Origin: Betaproteobacteria bacterium
GTDB lineage: Bacteria > Pseudomonadota > Gammaproteobacteria > Burkholderiales > Burkholderiaceae
Reading direction: 5' to 3'
Assembly: GCA_018969885.1 (NCBI GenBank)
Contig: JAGWXN010000026.1
Span: 1-19,173, forward strand
DNA length: 19,173 bases
Shown: positions 8,964-17,215 of the stretch, in pieces
Layout: the number at the start of each line of letters is the position of its first letter
Position numbering within the stretch: the stretch's first letter is position 1
Made by a program: the position numbers and the translations under genes
The notes under the pieces: model-generated
What the model saw: only the letters and a program-made list of their open reading frames with translations
Database searches by the model: none
Told to the model about the DNA's origin: nothing

Positions 8964-9268
8964 GCTTCCTCCATCACGCACTGCAGCGGGTGCTGGTGCT
9001 GGCGCGAAAAACTGCTGACTTGTTCGACCTTGGTGGCCGCCAGGTCGCGCGGGTAAACCCCGCACACACCCCGGCCCTCACGGTGCACGGCAAACATCAC
9101 CTGCGTAGCGTTTTCGCGGGTCATGCTGAAAAACTTCTGCAGCACGATCACGACAAACTCCATCGGAGTGTAGTCGTCATTGAGCAGCACCACCTGATAC
9201 ATCGGGGGCGGCGCAACGCGCGACTCGCGTTGTTCGACAACGGTGGAGGGATCATGACGGGTCGCCAT
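8960..9268 (-). CDS. clpS: ClpS, adaptor of the ClpAP protease
   Basis: Adaptor that binds the ClpA N-domain and delivers proteins with destabilising N-terminal residues. The 102-residue product has the usual size: a variable N-terminal arm (about 1-24), then the core [17 protein letters not shown] with the NDD/Asp residues that contact the N-degron, then LQKFFSM, and a conserved His in [11 protein letters not shown]. The stop overlaps the clpA ATG, implying translational coupling. The start is ATG at 9268; the in-frame GTG directly before it (9271) is the alternative. No Shine-Dalgarno sequence is visible. Instead a TAGAAT -10-like element ends 6 bases before the ATG, so the mRNA may be leaderless. 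Confidence 0.95.
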   Translation of the reverse strand: MATRHDPSTVVEQRESRVAPPPMYQVVLLNDDYTPMEFVVIVLQKFFSMTRENATQVMFAVHREGRGVCGVYPRDLAATKVEQVSSFSRQHQHPLQCVMEEA

Positions 9269-9274
9269 CACTAC

Positions 9275-9280
9275 ATTCTA
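9275..9280 (-). promoter_or_regulatory. Candidate -10 element of clpS-clpA, adjacent to the start codon
   Basis: TAGAAT on the minus strand matches the -10 consensus at 5/6 and leaves only 6 bases to the clpS ATG. The best -35 at 16-17 bp upstream is poor (TTGCAG or GTTGCA, 3/6 or less). If used, the transcript would begin at or next to the A of the ATG. Confidence 0.3.
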
Positions 9281-9628
9281 GCGAGTCGTCGTGGTGCTGC
9301 AACAACGGCCTTCCTCGCCACGCGGGTGGTGGCGCGTTTCAAACGCCCGCCGGCATGGTCCGGTCGGCAATAACCCTTGACGACACCGGACAACTGTAAA
9401 AGAATCCGCATGCTCCGTAGGGACACTAAAAGATCCCTGGTAGCACCGGTGTCTCCAGGCCGCGGCAAGCGGGTGGCCAGGCGGGCGCCGGGAGCGGGCG
9501 TTGCCTACCGGCGGCGCAGAGCGAGGGAGTTGGTCGGATCTTGACGCGAAGGCCCCGAGTTCATCGGGCATGACCTCGTTGCTGGGTTCTTGGCCGACCT
9601 GGGAACACATTTCATTGAAGGCCTCGAT
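9281..9628. other. Divergent intergenic region clpS / csp (no gene seen)
   Basis: This 348-bp stretch between divergent clpS and the csp gene holds no convincing gene; its open frames are short and match nothing I recognise. It carries the csp promoter (9377-9405) and a leader of about 217 bases. The leader has several inverted pairs, such as GACAC (9422-9426) with GTGTC (9450-9454) and CCTGG (9437-9441) with CCAGG, that could form alternative stems. A long structured leader is typical of cold-shock mRNAs such as E. coli cspA. Confidence 0.5.
9377..9405 (+). promoter_or_regulatory. Predicted promoter of the cold-shock gene
   Basis: TTGACG (9377-9382, 5/6) and AAGAAT (9400-9405, 4/6) are separated by 17 bp. 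Transcription would begin near 9412, leaving a leader of roughly 217 bases before the csp ATG. Confidence 0.45.
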
Positions 9629-9832
9629 ATGGCAACGGGTACTGTCAAGTGGTTCAACGACGCTAAAGGTTTCGGTTTCATCACCCCGGACGACGGTGGT
9701 GAGGATCTGTTCGCGCACTTCAGTGCGATCCAGATGGCCGGGTTCAAAAGCCTGAAGGAAGGTCAGAAGGTTCAGTTCGACGTCGTGCAAGGGCCGAAAG
9801 GCAAGCAGGCTTCGAACATTCAGGGCGCCTGA
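9629..9832 (+). CDS. Cold-shock domain protein (CspA family)
   Basis: Single cold-shock-domain nucleic-acid-binding protein of 67 residues, the size of CspA/CspE/CspD-type proteins. It starts [10 protein letters not shown], has RNP1 as KGFGFI, RNP2 as DLFAHFSAI, and the later [14 protein letters not shown] block. Members act as RNA chaperones or transcription antiterminators in the cytoplasm. I chose the ATG at 9629 because the domain begins there, with a GAAGG upstream; an earlier in-frame Met (9590) would add 13 residues without homology. Its place next to clpS-clpA and icd is a gene order I recall from Burkholderiales, where the protein is often named CspD or CspA; the sequence alone does not separate these names. 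It is followed by a perfect hairpin. Confidence 0.95.
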   Translation: MATGTVKWFNDAKGFGFITPDDGGEDLFAHFSAIQMAGFKSLKEGQKVQFDVVQGPKGKQASNIQGA

Positions 9833-9840
9833 TCTGAGGT

Positions 9841-9870
9841 CACATCCAACCCCTCAGGGGGTTGGATGTG
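9841..9870 (+). terminator. Perfect 13-bp hairpin after the cold-shock gene
   Basis: CACATCCAACCCC (9841-9853) pairs perfectly with GGGGTTGGATGTG (9858-9870) around a TCAG loop, starting 8 bp past the stop codon. There is no T-tract after it on the + strand (GTGTCGGTGC follows), so it may act as a 3' stabilising stem or a Rho-assisted end rather than a classical intrinsic terminator. Confidence 0.6.
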
Positions 9871-10034
9871 GTGTCGGTGCTACAGGCTTGCGCCTACCGC
9901 GCCGGCCGACGAGCGGTACCCATCAGGTCTCGCCCACCAGGGTCTGGAACGCGCACCGGGTGCAGCGCTCAGCCCGAAGCGGCTCTTCCAAACGGTCGTG
10001 TCTTACGCGTCGGCCGGGATCCGATATGCGCCGT

Positions 10035-10061
10035 CGAGCGGAACCCGACGGGCTCCGCTCG
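10035..10061 (-). terminator. Hairpin downstream of icd
   Basis: On the minus strand CGAGCGGAGCCC pairs with GGGTTCCGCTCG through 12 positions, one of them a G-U pair, around a 3-base loop. It begins 9 bases past the icd stop. The + strand form has an A-C mismatch at the G-U position, which suggests the minus-strand RNA is the relevant one. No T-tract follows. The rest of the spacer (9871-10034) shows no gene. Confidence 0.5.
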
Positions 10062-10070
10062 GGTCACCGA

Positions 10071-11324
<1,254 letters not shown>

Positions 11325-11361
11325 GACTAGGGATCCTTCCTGAAACGGCATCTGAGTTCTT

Positions 11362-11931
11362 ATGGGCATGCAACTTTTAAGCGCGGCGCGAATTATGCCG
11401 CAAGCACCTGCGGTGCGGTTAACCGGCGTAAAACGCGCGTTCCGGCCGTTTGCGCCGATACGCGAAGTGTTCCGGTTGCCGGCTCGCGTACTGGCTGCCG
11501 CGCTGCTTTGTGTCTCGGCAGGCTTGGGCGCGCAGTCGCCGGGGGTACCGCAGCAGGGCTTGCCGCGCACCGAACTTACCGCTGGCATGCATCGCATCAC
11601 GGCCGAGGTGGCCGCGGATCACGCCAGCCGCGCCACCGGGCTCATGCACCGGCGTTCGCTCGCCCCCAATCACGGAATGCTGTTTGTGTTTCAGGAAAAA
11701 TCGCCGCAGTGCTTCTGGATGCGGAACACGCTCATTCCACTTTCCATTGCGTTTCTCGATGACGACGGTCGGATCGTCAACATCGAAGACATGGCACCCA
11801 TGACCGAAAACAGCCACTGCTCAAAGGAGCCGGTGCGATTTGCACTGGAAATGGAACAGGGTTGGTTCCAGCGGCGCGGCGTGAGCGCGGGCGACCGGCT
11901 AGGCGGGCGTGAAGTTTTCAAGCCGCGCTGA
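11362..11931 (+). CDS. DUF192 family secreted protein
   Basis: Small exported protein of the DUF192 (PF02643-type) family; its biochemical function is unknown to me. Residues about 40-59 form a hydrophobic signal-like segment ([17 protein letters not shown]). The mature part shows the family signature: [35 protein letters not shown], and a C-terminal VSAGDRL. The start is uncertain. The ATG at 11362 gives an unusually long, Arg-rich N-region before the signal sequence, and the ATG at 11395 or the GTG at 11467 may be the true start. It diverges from icd by only 37 bp and converges on sodB. The icd-DUF192 neighbourhood is one I recall from betaproteobacteria. Export suggests a periplasmic role. 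Confidence 0.88.
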   Translation: MGMQLLSAARIMPQAPAVRLTGVKRAFRPFAPIREVFRLPARVLAAALLCVSAGLGAQSPGVPQQGLPRTELTAGMHRITAEVAADHASRATGLMHRRSLAPNHGMLFVFQEKSPQCFWMRNTLIPLSIAFLDDDGRIVNIEDMAPMTENSHCSKEPVRFALEMEQGWFQRRGVSAGDRLGGREVFKPR

Positions 11932-11953
11932 CGCGTGGCGCGACTTCACAGCG

Positions 11954-11986
11954 CAGAAAAGACAAGGGCCGGCATCAAGCCGGCCC
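11954..11986 (-). terminator. Intrinsic terminator of sodB
   Basis: GGGCCGGC pairs with GCCGGCCC (11966-11986) around a 5-base loop. On the minus strand it is followed by TTGTCTTTTCTG, a T-rich tail. It lies about 24 bp past the sodB stop. It could also slow + strand transcripts leaving the DUF192 gene, but there the tail is poor. Confidence 0.8.
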
Positions 11987-12009
11987 GTTCCGCAGAATCA
12001 GGCTCAGTA

Positions 12010-12591
12010 TCAGCCGAAATTGCGCGCTGCGAATTCCCAGTTCACCAGGCTGTTGAGGAAGGTCTCAACAAACTTGGGGCGGGCGTTCCGGTAGTCGACG
12101 TAGTAGGCATGCTCCCACACATCAACGGTGAGAAGCGGCGTGTCACCTGTGGTGAGCGGCGTCGCGGCATTGCTGGTATTTACGATGTCGACTGACCCAT
12201 CGGCCTTCTTCACCAGCCAGGTCCAGCCCGAACCGAAGTTACCCACGGCGCTCTTTGCAAAGGCTTCCTTGAAGGCCGCATAGGAGCCCCACTTGGCGCT
12301 GATGGCGGCTGCGAGCGCGCCCGTGGGCTCGCCGCCACCGGCCGGCTTCATGCAGTTCCAGAAGAAGGTGTGGTTCCAGACCTGGGCAGCGTTGTTGAAC
12401 ACCCCGCCGCTCGACTTACGGACGATGTCAACCAGACCCATGGACTCGAATTCGGTGCCCTTGATCAGGTTGTTCAGATTGGTGACGTAGGCCTGATGAT
12501 GCTTGCCATGGTGATACTCGAAGGTTTCCTTCGACATATGCGGGGCAAGCGCGTCCGGGGCGTACGGCAGGGCGGGCAGCGTGTGTTCCAT
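12010..12591 (-). CDS. sodB: Superoxide dismutase [Fe]
   Basis: Cytoplasmic superoxide dismutase of 193 residues. Metal ligands are visible: His in the N-terminal HHGKHHQAY block, His in [11 protein letters not shown], and Asp/His in [13 protein letters not shown]. The [11 protein letters not shown] stretch, with Gln in the active site, is the iron-type signature rather than the Mn type. I chose the ATG at 12591 ([10 protein letters not shown]) because GAGG lies 9 bases upstream and family members start this way. The upstream ATG at 12600 directly abuts that GAGG, which is too close. It has its own promoter and terminator, so it is probably monocistronic. Its neighbour xseA is in the same orientation, as I recall in other Burkholderiales. 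Confidence 0.96.
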   Translation of the reverse strand: MEHTLPALPYAPDALAPHMSKETFEYHHGKHHQAYVTNLNNLIKGTEFESMGLVDIVRKSSGGVFNNAAQVWNHTFFWNCMKPAGGGEPTGALAAAISAKWGSYAAFKEAFAKSAVGNFGSGWTWLVKKADGSVDIVNTSNAATPLTTGDTPLLTVDVWEHAYYVDYRNARPKFVETFLNSLVNWEFAARNFG

Positions 12592-12645
12592 CTTGGTCAT
12601 CCTCGTGACGTTGGGTGGCGAAATCGCCGGAGATTCGGGTCGCGG

Positions 12646-12674
12646 ATTTTAGGCACAAAGTGCGCGCCCCTCAA
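12646..12674 (-). promoter_or_regulatory. Predicted sigma70 promoter of sodB
   Basis: TTGAGG (12674-12669, 4/6) and TAAAAT (12651-12646, 5/6) are separated by exactly 17 bp on the minus strand. Transcription would start near 12639, giving a leader of about 48 bases. A small inverted repeat GCAC-AAA-GTGC (12653-12663) lies in the spacer, a possible operator. Confidence 0.6.
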
Positions 12675-12697
12675 TGCGAACCGTATCGGCGCCCCGG

Positions 12698-14044
12698 TCA
12701 ATCCGGCGGGCGGTCCGCCGAGTCGTCGTCCGCAAGCGGCTGCGCACGGGTCACCGTAGCCTCGATTGCGGCCCGCGCAAGGCGAATATGGAGCCCGGCG
12801 CCTTCGGTCAGTCCCTCGTCATCGCGCAGCACCCTGCCCTCACGGTCCTGCACGATCGCGTAGCCTCGCCCCAGGACCGCCAGCGGACTCACCAGCTGCA
12901 GCGCCTGCTGTTGCGCCCGCAACCGCTGATCGGCCGCATCCACCTGCCGCCGCGACGACTGAACCAGCCGGCCGCGTAGTGCATCGAGCCGGGTCCCGGC
13001 CGCCGCGACCGAGGGCGGCCGTAGACGGGCGTGAAGCCGGTCAGCGGCTGCGTGCCCGCGAGCAAGGCCGTCGCGCGCAGCCGAGGTGAGACGGGACTCA
13101 AGCAGCGCCAGCCTGTGCGCCCGCTCACGCCACTGCACCGAAGGCGGCCGCAGCCGCGCCATCGCGAGATCGAGACGCTGCGAAGCCCGTCCGAGCTCGC
13201 GATCAATGAGCCGGCCGGCGCGATCCAGCCAACCGTCGACCTCGGCAAGCAGCTCGGTCCGCTCCACCGCCGCGAATTCAGCCGCCGCGGTGGGCGTGGG
13301 CGCACGCAGGTCGGCCACGAAATCGGCGATCGTGAAGTCAGTTTCATGGCCGACACCGCAAACCACCGGGATCGGCGAGGCAGCGATGGCCCGCGCGAGC
13401 GCCTCGTCGTTGAACGCCCACAGGTCTTCGATCGATCCGCCACCACGCACCAGCAGCAGCACATCGCACTCGCGCCGCGCAACCGCCTGCGCGAGTGCGC
13501 GACCAAGCTGCTCAGGCGCATCGGCCCCCTGAACAGGAGCGGGATAGAGCACCACGCGCACATGCGGAGCGCGGCGCGCGAGCGCAGTCAGCACATCGCG
13601 TAGCGCCGCCGCCTGCGGCGAGGTCACAATGCCGATACAGTCGGGACGCCGGGGCAGCGCCCGCTTCCGTTCAGGATCAAAAAGCCCCTCGGCGCCCAAC
13701 CGCGCCTTCAGTTCGAGAAACTGCCGATGCAGATCGCCGCTACCGGCGCGTCGCATGGCCTCAACATTGAGCTGAAAATCGCCGCGCGCCTCGTAGAGCG
13801 TGACCAGTGCCCGGACCTCAACTCGGTCGCCCTCGCGCGGCGCGAACCCCACCGCCTGGGCGCGGCCTCGGAACATCACAGCCCGAACCTGGGCCCCCGC
13901 ATCTTTGAGGGTGAAATACCAGTGGCCGCTCGCGGCGCGGGTCAGATTGGAAATTTCGCCGCCAACCCAGACCAGCGGGAGACTGCGTTCAAGCAAGCCG
14001 CTCACGGTGCGGTTCAGCTGGGAAACTGTGAGGATTTCCCGCAT
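12698..14044 (-). CDS. xseA: Exodeoxyribonuclease VII large subunit
   Basis: Large subunit of exonuclease VII, which degrades single-stranded DNA to short oligonucleotides together with XseB (not in this window). From the ATG at 14044 it has 448 residues, close to E. coli XseA (456). The N-terminal OB-fold reads ISNLTRAASGHWYFTLKD and QVRAVMFRG (about 30-60). The catalytic core shows GIVTSPQAAALRDVL, LLVRGGGSIEDLWAFNDE, and GVGHETDFTIADFVADLRAPTPTAAAE. After that comes an Arg/Ala/Leu-rich helical, probably coiled-coil, region (about 260-400), then GRGYAIVQD. The frame remains open to a GTG at 14107, which would add 21 residues; that GTG overlaps a DnaA-box-like 9-mer, and its Shine-Dalgarno is no better. 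It diverges from lpxK. Confidence 0.95.
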   Translation of the reverse strand: MREILTVSQLNRTVSGLLERSLPLVWVGGEISNLTRAASGHWYFTLKDAGAQVRAVMFRGRAQAVGFAPREGDRVEVRALVTLYEARGDFQLNVEAMRRAGSGDLHRQFLELKARLGAEGLFDPERKRALPRRPDCIGIVTSPQAAALRDVLTALARRAPHVRVVLYPAPVQGADAPEQLGRALAQAVARRECDVLLLVRGGGSIEDLWAFNDEALARAIAASPIPVVCGVGHETDFTIADFVADLRAPTPTAAAEFAAVERTELLAEVDGWLDRAGRLIDRELGRASQRLDLAMARLRPPSVQWRERAHRLALLESRLTSAARDGLARGHAAADRLHARLRPPSVAAAGTRLDALRGRLVQSSRRQVDAADQRLRAQQQALQLVSPLAVLGRGYAIVQDREGRVLRDDEGLTEGAGLHIRLARAAIEATVTRAQPLADDDSADRPPD

Positions 14045-14099
14045 GAATCCTGGCTCGGATGGCGCAGATCGAGGCGTGACGGGGCCTGCGGAGGCAAAC

Positions 14100-14108
14100 C
14101 TATCCACA
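14100..14108 (+). promoter_or_regulatory. DnaA-box-like 9-mer (one mismatch)
   Basis: CTATCCACA differs from the consensus box TTATCCACA at one position. It lies just upstream of, or at the extreme start of, xseA. Confidence 0.35.
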
Positions 14109-14164
14109 AACCCTCGCCAGTACTGGATGTTGACCGTAACGCACGCCCGCCCTCGGAAGAGATT

Positions 14165-14195
14165 TTTAACTTATTGATTTAGAATGATTTAATGA
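14165..14195. other. AT-rich segment with phased direct repeat
   Basis: About 30 bases are almost entirely A/T, in strong contrast to the GC-rich surroundings. Two GATTTA copies (14176-14181 and 14186-14191) are spaced 10 bases apart, one helical turn. It could be a DNA-unwinding element or simply the AT-rich part of divergent promoters. Confidence 0.4.
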
Positions 14196-14237
14196 CTTCA
14201 CCGCTGGGCGAAACGGGTTAGAAACCCAATATCAGCC

Positions 14238-14250
14238 ATGAAGTCTTCAT
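14238..14250. repeat. Short palindrome in the xseA-lpxK spacer
   Basis: ATGAAG and CTTCAT are perfect inverted arms around a single T. A dimeric regulator could bind here, but I cannot name one. A second inverted pair, GGGTT-AGA-AACCC, lies at 14215-14227. Confidence 0.35.
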
Positions 14251-14262
14251 TTGCCATCAACG

Positions 14263-14283
14263 TTATCCACATAGTTTTCCACA
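14263..14283 (+). promoter_or_regulatory. Pair of DnaA boxes upstream of lpxK
   Basis: TTATCCACA (14263-14271) is a perfect consensus DnaA box. TTTTCCACA (14275-14283) is a one-mismatch box in the same orientation, 12 bases on. The pair ends 20 bases before the lpxK ATG, so it may overlap the lpxK promoter or leader. Confidence 0.55.
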
Positions 14284-14302
14284 CACGCCCGGCCGCCGCC
14301 TA

Positions 14303-15355
14303 ATGTCCCCCACGCCCGCCCCGCCAGCCCCGCCCCGACGCCTCGTGGAGCGGCTGCTTCACGAGGTCTGGTTCGGCACCCGCCTCGCGGCTCGAGTGGG
14401 AGCTGCCGCGCTCGCGCCGCTCAGCCTGATCACTGCCCGTGAAAGCGCGCGGCGCCGCGCGCACATCCGGTCGCTTCCTCCCCCCGCGACGCCGGTCGTT
14501 GTGGTGGGCAATCTGGTGGTGGGCGGTGCCGGCAAAACCCCGCTCACCATCGCCATTTCCCGCGGGCTTGCGGCGCACGGCCACCAGGTCGGACTGCTCT
14601 GTAGCGGCTATCGGGGCGCGCGCACGGAAGCGCGGCTGGTTTCGCCCTCGGCTGATGCCCTCGAGCATGGCGATGAGGCGGTGCTGCTCGCGCAGGCGGG
14701 CTGCGGCCCCGTCGCCGCAGGGCGGAACCGGGGCGAGGCGCTCGCCATGCTGTTACGCGAACACCCCGAACTCACGGTCGTGGTGTCGGATGACGGCCTC
14801 CAGCATGTTCATCTGCCCAGGACCGTCGAATTGGCGGTGTTCGACCGGCGTGGCGCTGGCAACGGCCGACTCCTCCCCGCCGGTCCGCTTCGCGAGTCGC
14901 TCACGGCGCTGGCGGGGATGGACGCAATCGTCTTAAACGGGCACGCGGTGTGTCCCGTCCCTCACCCCCGGATTTTTGGCTTTCGGATGGTTGCCGAGCG
15001 CTTCATTCCGCTCACCGCCCATCGAGAGCCGATCGCGGCGACCGAGTTTGCGAGTTTCGCGGCGCAGGCGCCGGTCGCCGCCCTGGCAGGCATCGGTGAA
15101 CCCGAGCGCTTCTTCGACATGCTTCGAGTCCTGGGCATCACGGCGCAAACGCTGCCGCTGCCCGACCACGCGCCGCTTGAGCGGACCCTGATTGCCAGCC
15201 TGCGAGCCGACCTGGTGCTGATGACCGCCAAGGACGCCGTAAAATGCGCAGGCCTCGCAGACCCGCGATGCTGGGCGCTCGAGGTGAGCGCCGAACCCGA
15301 TCCCCAACTGATTTCCTGGCTGGCCGAGGTGCTCGTTGGACACACGTCTGCTTGA
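14303..15355 (+). CDS. lpxK: Tetraacyldisaccharide 4'-kinase
   Basis: Inner-membrane-associated kinase that phosphorylates the 4' position of the lipid A disaccharide. The 350-residue product has a hydrophobic/amphipathic N-terminus (about 15-45), the P-loop in VVVGNLVVGGAGKTPL (about 65-80), SGYRG after it, and the conserved VVSDDGLQH (about 158-166). It also shows the FDRRGAGNGRLLPAGPLRE block and, near the C-terminus, LMTAKDAVKC. No Shine-Dalgarno is visible before the ATG at 14303. The first residues are Pro-rich and not conserved, so an internal GTG at 14345 is a possible start. It heads a tight run with ycaR (20-bp overlap), kdsB and adk. Relatives that I remember have exbB-exbD upstream; here there is only the AT-rich spacer. 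Confidence 0.95.
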   Translation: MSPTPAPPAPPRRLVERLLHEVWFGTRLAARVGAAALAPLSLITARESARRRAHIRSLPPPATPVVVVGNLVVGGAGKTPLTIAISRGLAAHGHQVGLLCSGYRGARTEARLVSPSADALEHGDEAVLLAQAGCGPVAAGRNRGEALAMLLREHPELTVVVSDDGLQHVHLPRTVELAVFDRRGAGNGRLLPAGPLRESLTALAGMDAIVLNGHAVCPVPHPRIFGFRMVAERFIPLTAHREPIAATEFASFAAQAPVAALAGIGEPERFFDMLRVLGITAQTLPLPDHAPLERTLIASLRADLVLMTAKDAVKCAGLADPRCWALEVSAEPDPQLISWLAEVLVGHTSA

Positions 15356-15542
15356 AATTCTGGTCTGCCCGATTTGCAAGGGCCCGCTTCGACACCGTCG
15401 GGGAGGCACGGCAGACGATGGTGCCGGTCTCGATGCCGAACTGATCTGCACGGCTGACCGCATGGCGTTTCCGGTCCGAGACGGCATTCCGCGCATGCTG
15501 GTCGACGAGGCGCGACGGCTGGACGACACCGAGATCGCCTGA
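15336..15542 (+). CDS. ycaR: Trm112 family protein (YcaR-like)
   Basis: Small Trm112-like protein of 68 residues. It reads LLEILVCPICKGPL near the N-terminus, with CPIC at C11/C14, then LICTADRMAFPVRDGIP, which has a third Cys and the most conserved family block. Some homologues are zinc-ribbon methyltransferase partners, but bacterial YcaR function is not established, and here only part of the Cys set is present. I chose the TTG start at 15336: homology begins at MDTRLLE, GAGG lies 6 bases upstream, and no ATG is near. It overlaps the lpxK end by 20 bp, so translation is probably coupled. The lpxK-ycaR-kdsB order is conserved in proteobacteria. Confidence 0.9.
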   Translation: MDTRLLEILVCPICKGPLRHRRGGTADDGAGLDAELICTADRMAFPVRDGIPRMLVDEARRLDDTEIA

Positions 15543-15557
15543 GCGCCCGAAGCCTCC

Positions 15558-16337
15558 ATGCCCACGCCCGCTTTCGTCGCCCTGATCCCAGCCCGGCTCG
15601 CCTCCACCCGGCTGCCCGACAAACCGCTCGCCGATATTGGCGGTCAACCCATGGTGGTGCGGGTCGCCGAGCGGGCGGCTGCCTCGGGGGCAAGGCTGGT
15701 GGCGGTTGCCACCGATTCGGAACGTATCGCAGCAATCGTACGCGCCGCAGGCTTTGCCGCTGTCCTGACCCGTGCCGGCCACCCCTCGGGCACTGACCGC
15801 CTGGCCGAGGCGGCTGCCACGCTGGGACTCGACCAGGCCGATATCGTCGTCAATGTGCAGGGCGATGAGCCGATGGTGCCGCCGTCGCTGATCGCCGCGG
15901 TCGCGACCCGGCTTGCGCAAAGCCCCGACTGCGCCATTGCAACGGCTGCGCATCCCATCACCTCAGCGACAGAGTTTCGAAATCCGAATGTCGTGAAGGT
16001 GATCACCGATTCCGCCGGGCGCGCCATCACTTTTTCGCGCGCGCCGATTCCGCACGAACGCGATGCCACCAATGCCTCGACACCCGACGGTGTGTCGCCC
16101 GCGCTGGTCGCAAGCGGGCTGCCGCTCCGCCATATCGGGCTCTACGCCTATCGAAACGATTTTCTCGCGCGATTTCCGAACCTGCCCCCGGCGCCACTCG
16201 AACAAATCGAAGCGCTCGAGCAGATGCGCGCGCTCTGGCACGGCTTCCGGATCGCCGTGCATGTGACCGAACTCGCGCCACCACCGGGCGTGGATACGCC
16301 GGCCGATCTGGAGCGGGTCCGTGCGCTCTGGTCAATC

Positions 16338-16349
<12 letters not shown>
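15558..16349 (+). CDS. kdsB: 3-deoxy-manno-octulosonate cytidylyltransferase (CMP-Kdo synthetase)
   Basis: Cytoplasmic enzyme that activates Kdo with CTP to CMP-Kdo for the LPS inner core. The 263-residue protein has the nucleotide-binding start [26 protein letters not shown] with the metal-binding Asp (about 95-102), ATAAHPI, and HIGLYAYR. The C-terminus reads [16 protein letters not shown] and closes with [10 protein letters not shown], as in other KdsB proteins. A weak GAAG lies 5 bases before the ATG. It sits 15 bp after ycaR in the lpxK run. A stretch spanning its stop codon can form alternative hairpins with the adk leader. Confidence 0.97.
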
Positions 16350-17060
<711 letters not shown>

Positions 17061-17076
17061 GCGCCTTCGTTTTGTA

Positions 17077-17097
17077 TCGGGGCGGCGCCCGCCCCGA
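17077..17097 (+). terminator. GC hairpin after adk
   Basis: TCGGGGCGG (17077-17085) pairs perfectly with CCGCCCCGA (17089-17097) around a CGC loop, 16 bases after the adk stop. No T-tract follows, so it is a weak terminator candidate that would separate adk from hppA. Confidence 0.45.
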
Positions 17098-17162
17098 CTC
17101 TCCGCAACGGGTAACCGACACGGCTGCCGCAACGGACCGCTTAGCGTTCGGCTGCGCCCGTG

Positions 17163-17168
17163 TAAAAT
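17163..17168 (+). promoter_or_regulatory. Candidate -10 of the hppA promoter
   Basis: TAAAAT matches the -10 consensus at 5/6 and is preceded by TG. The -35 at 16-17 bp spacing (TTAGCG or CTTAGC) is poor. The start point would fall near 17175, about 41 bases before the hppA ATG. Confidence 0.35.
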
Positions 17169-17215
17169 CCGGCCGCTTTATCTAATCAAACCATAGTGAC
17201 AACGGAGGATCGATC

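Noticed and set aside
7836..9056. 406-residue open frame on the + strand opposite clpA
   Set aside because: It is antisense to the well-conserved clpA. Long antisense frames are common in GC-rich DNA, and it has no recognisable domain.
11325..11600. 92-residue N-terminal extension of icd
   Set aside because: The normal Icd length is reached from the ATG at 11324 with a Shine-Dalgarno, and the extension overlaps the divergent DUF192 gene.
12653..12663. Fur- or iron-type operator in the sodB promoter
   Set aside because: The small GCAC-AAA-GTGC repeat does not resemble a Fur box, so I list it only as an unnamed repeat.
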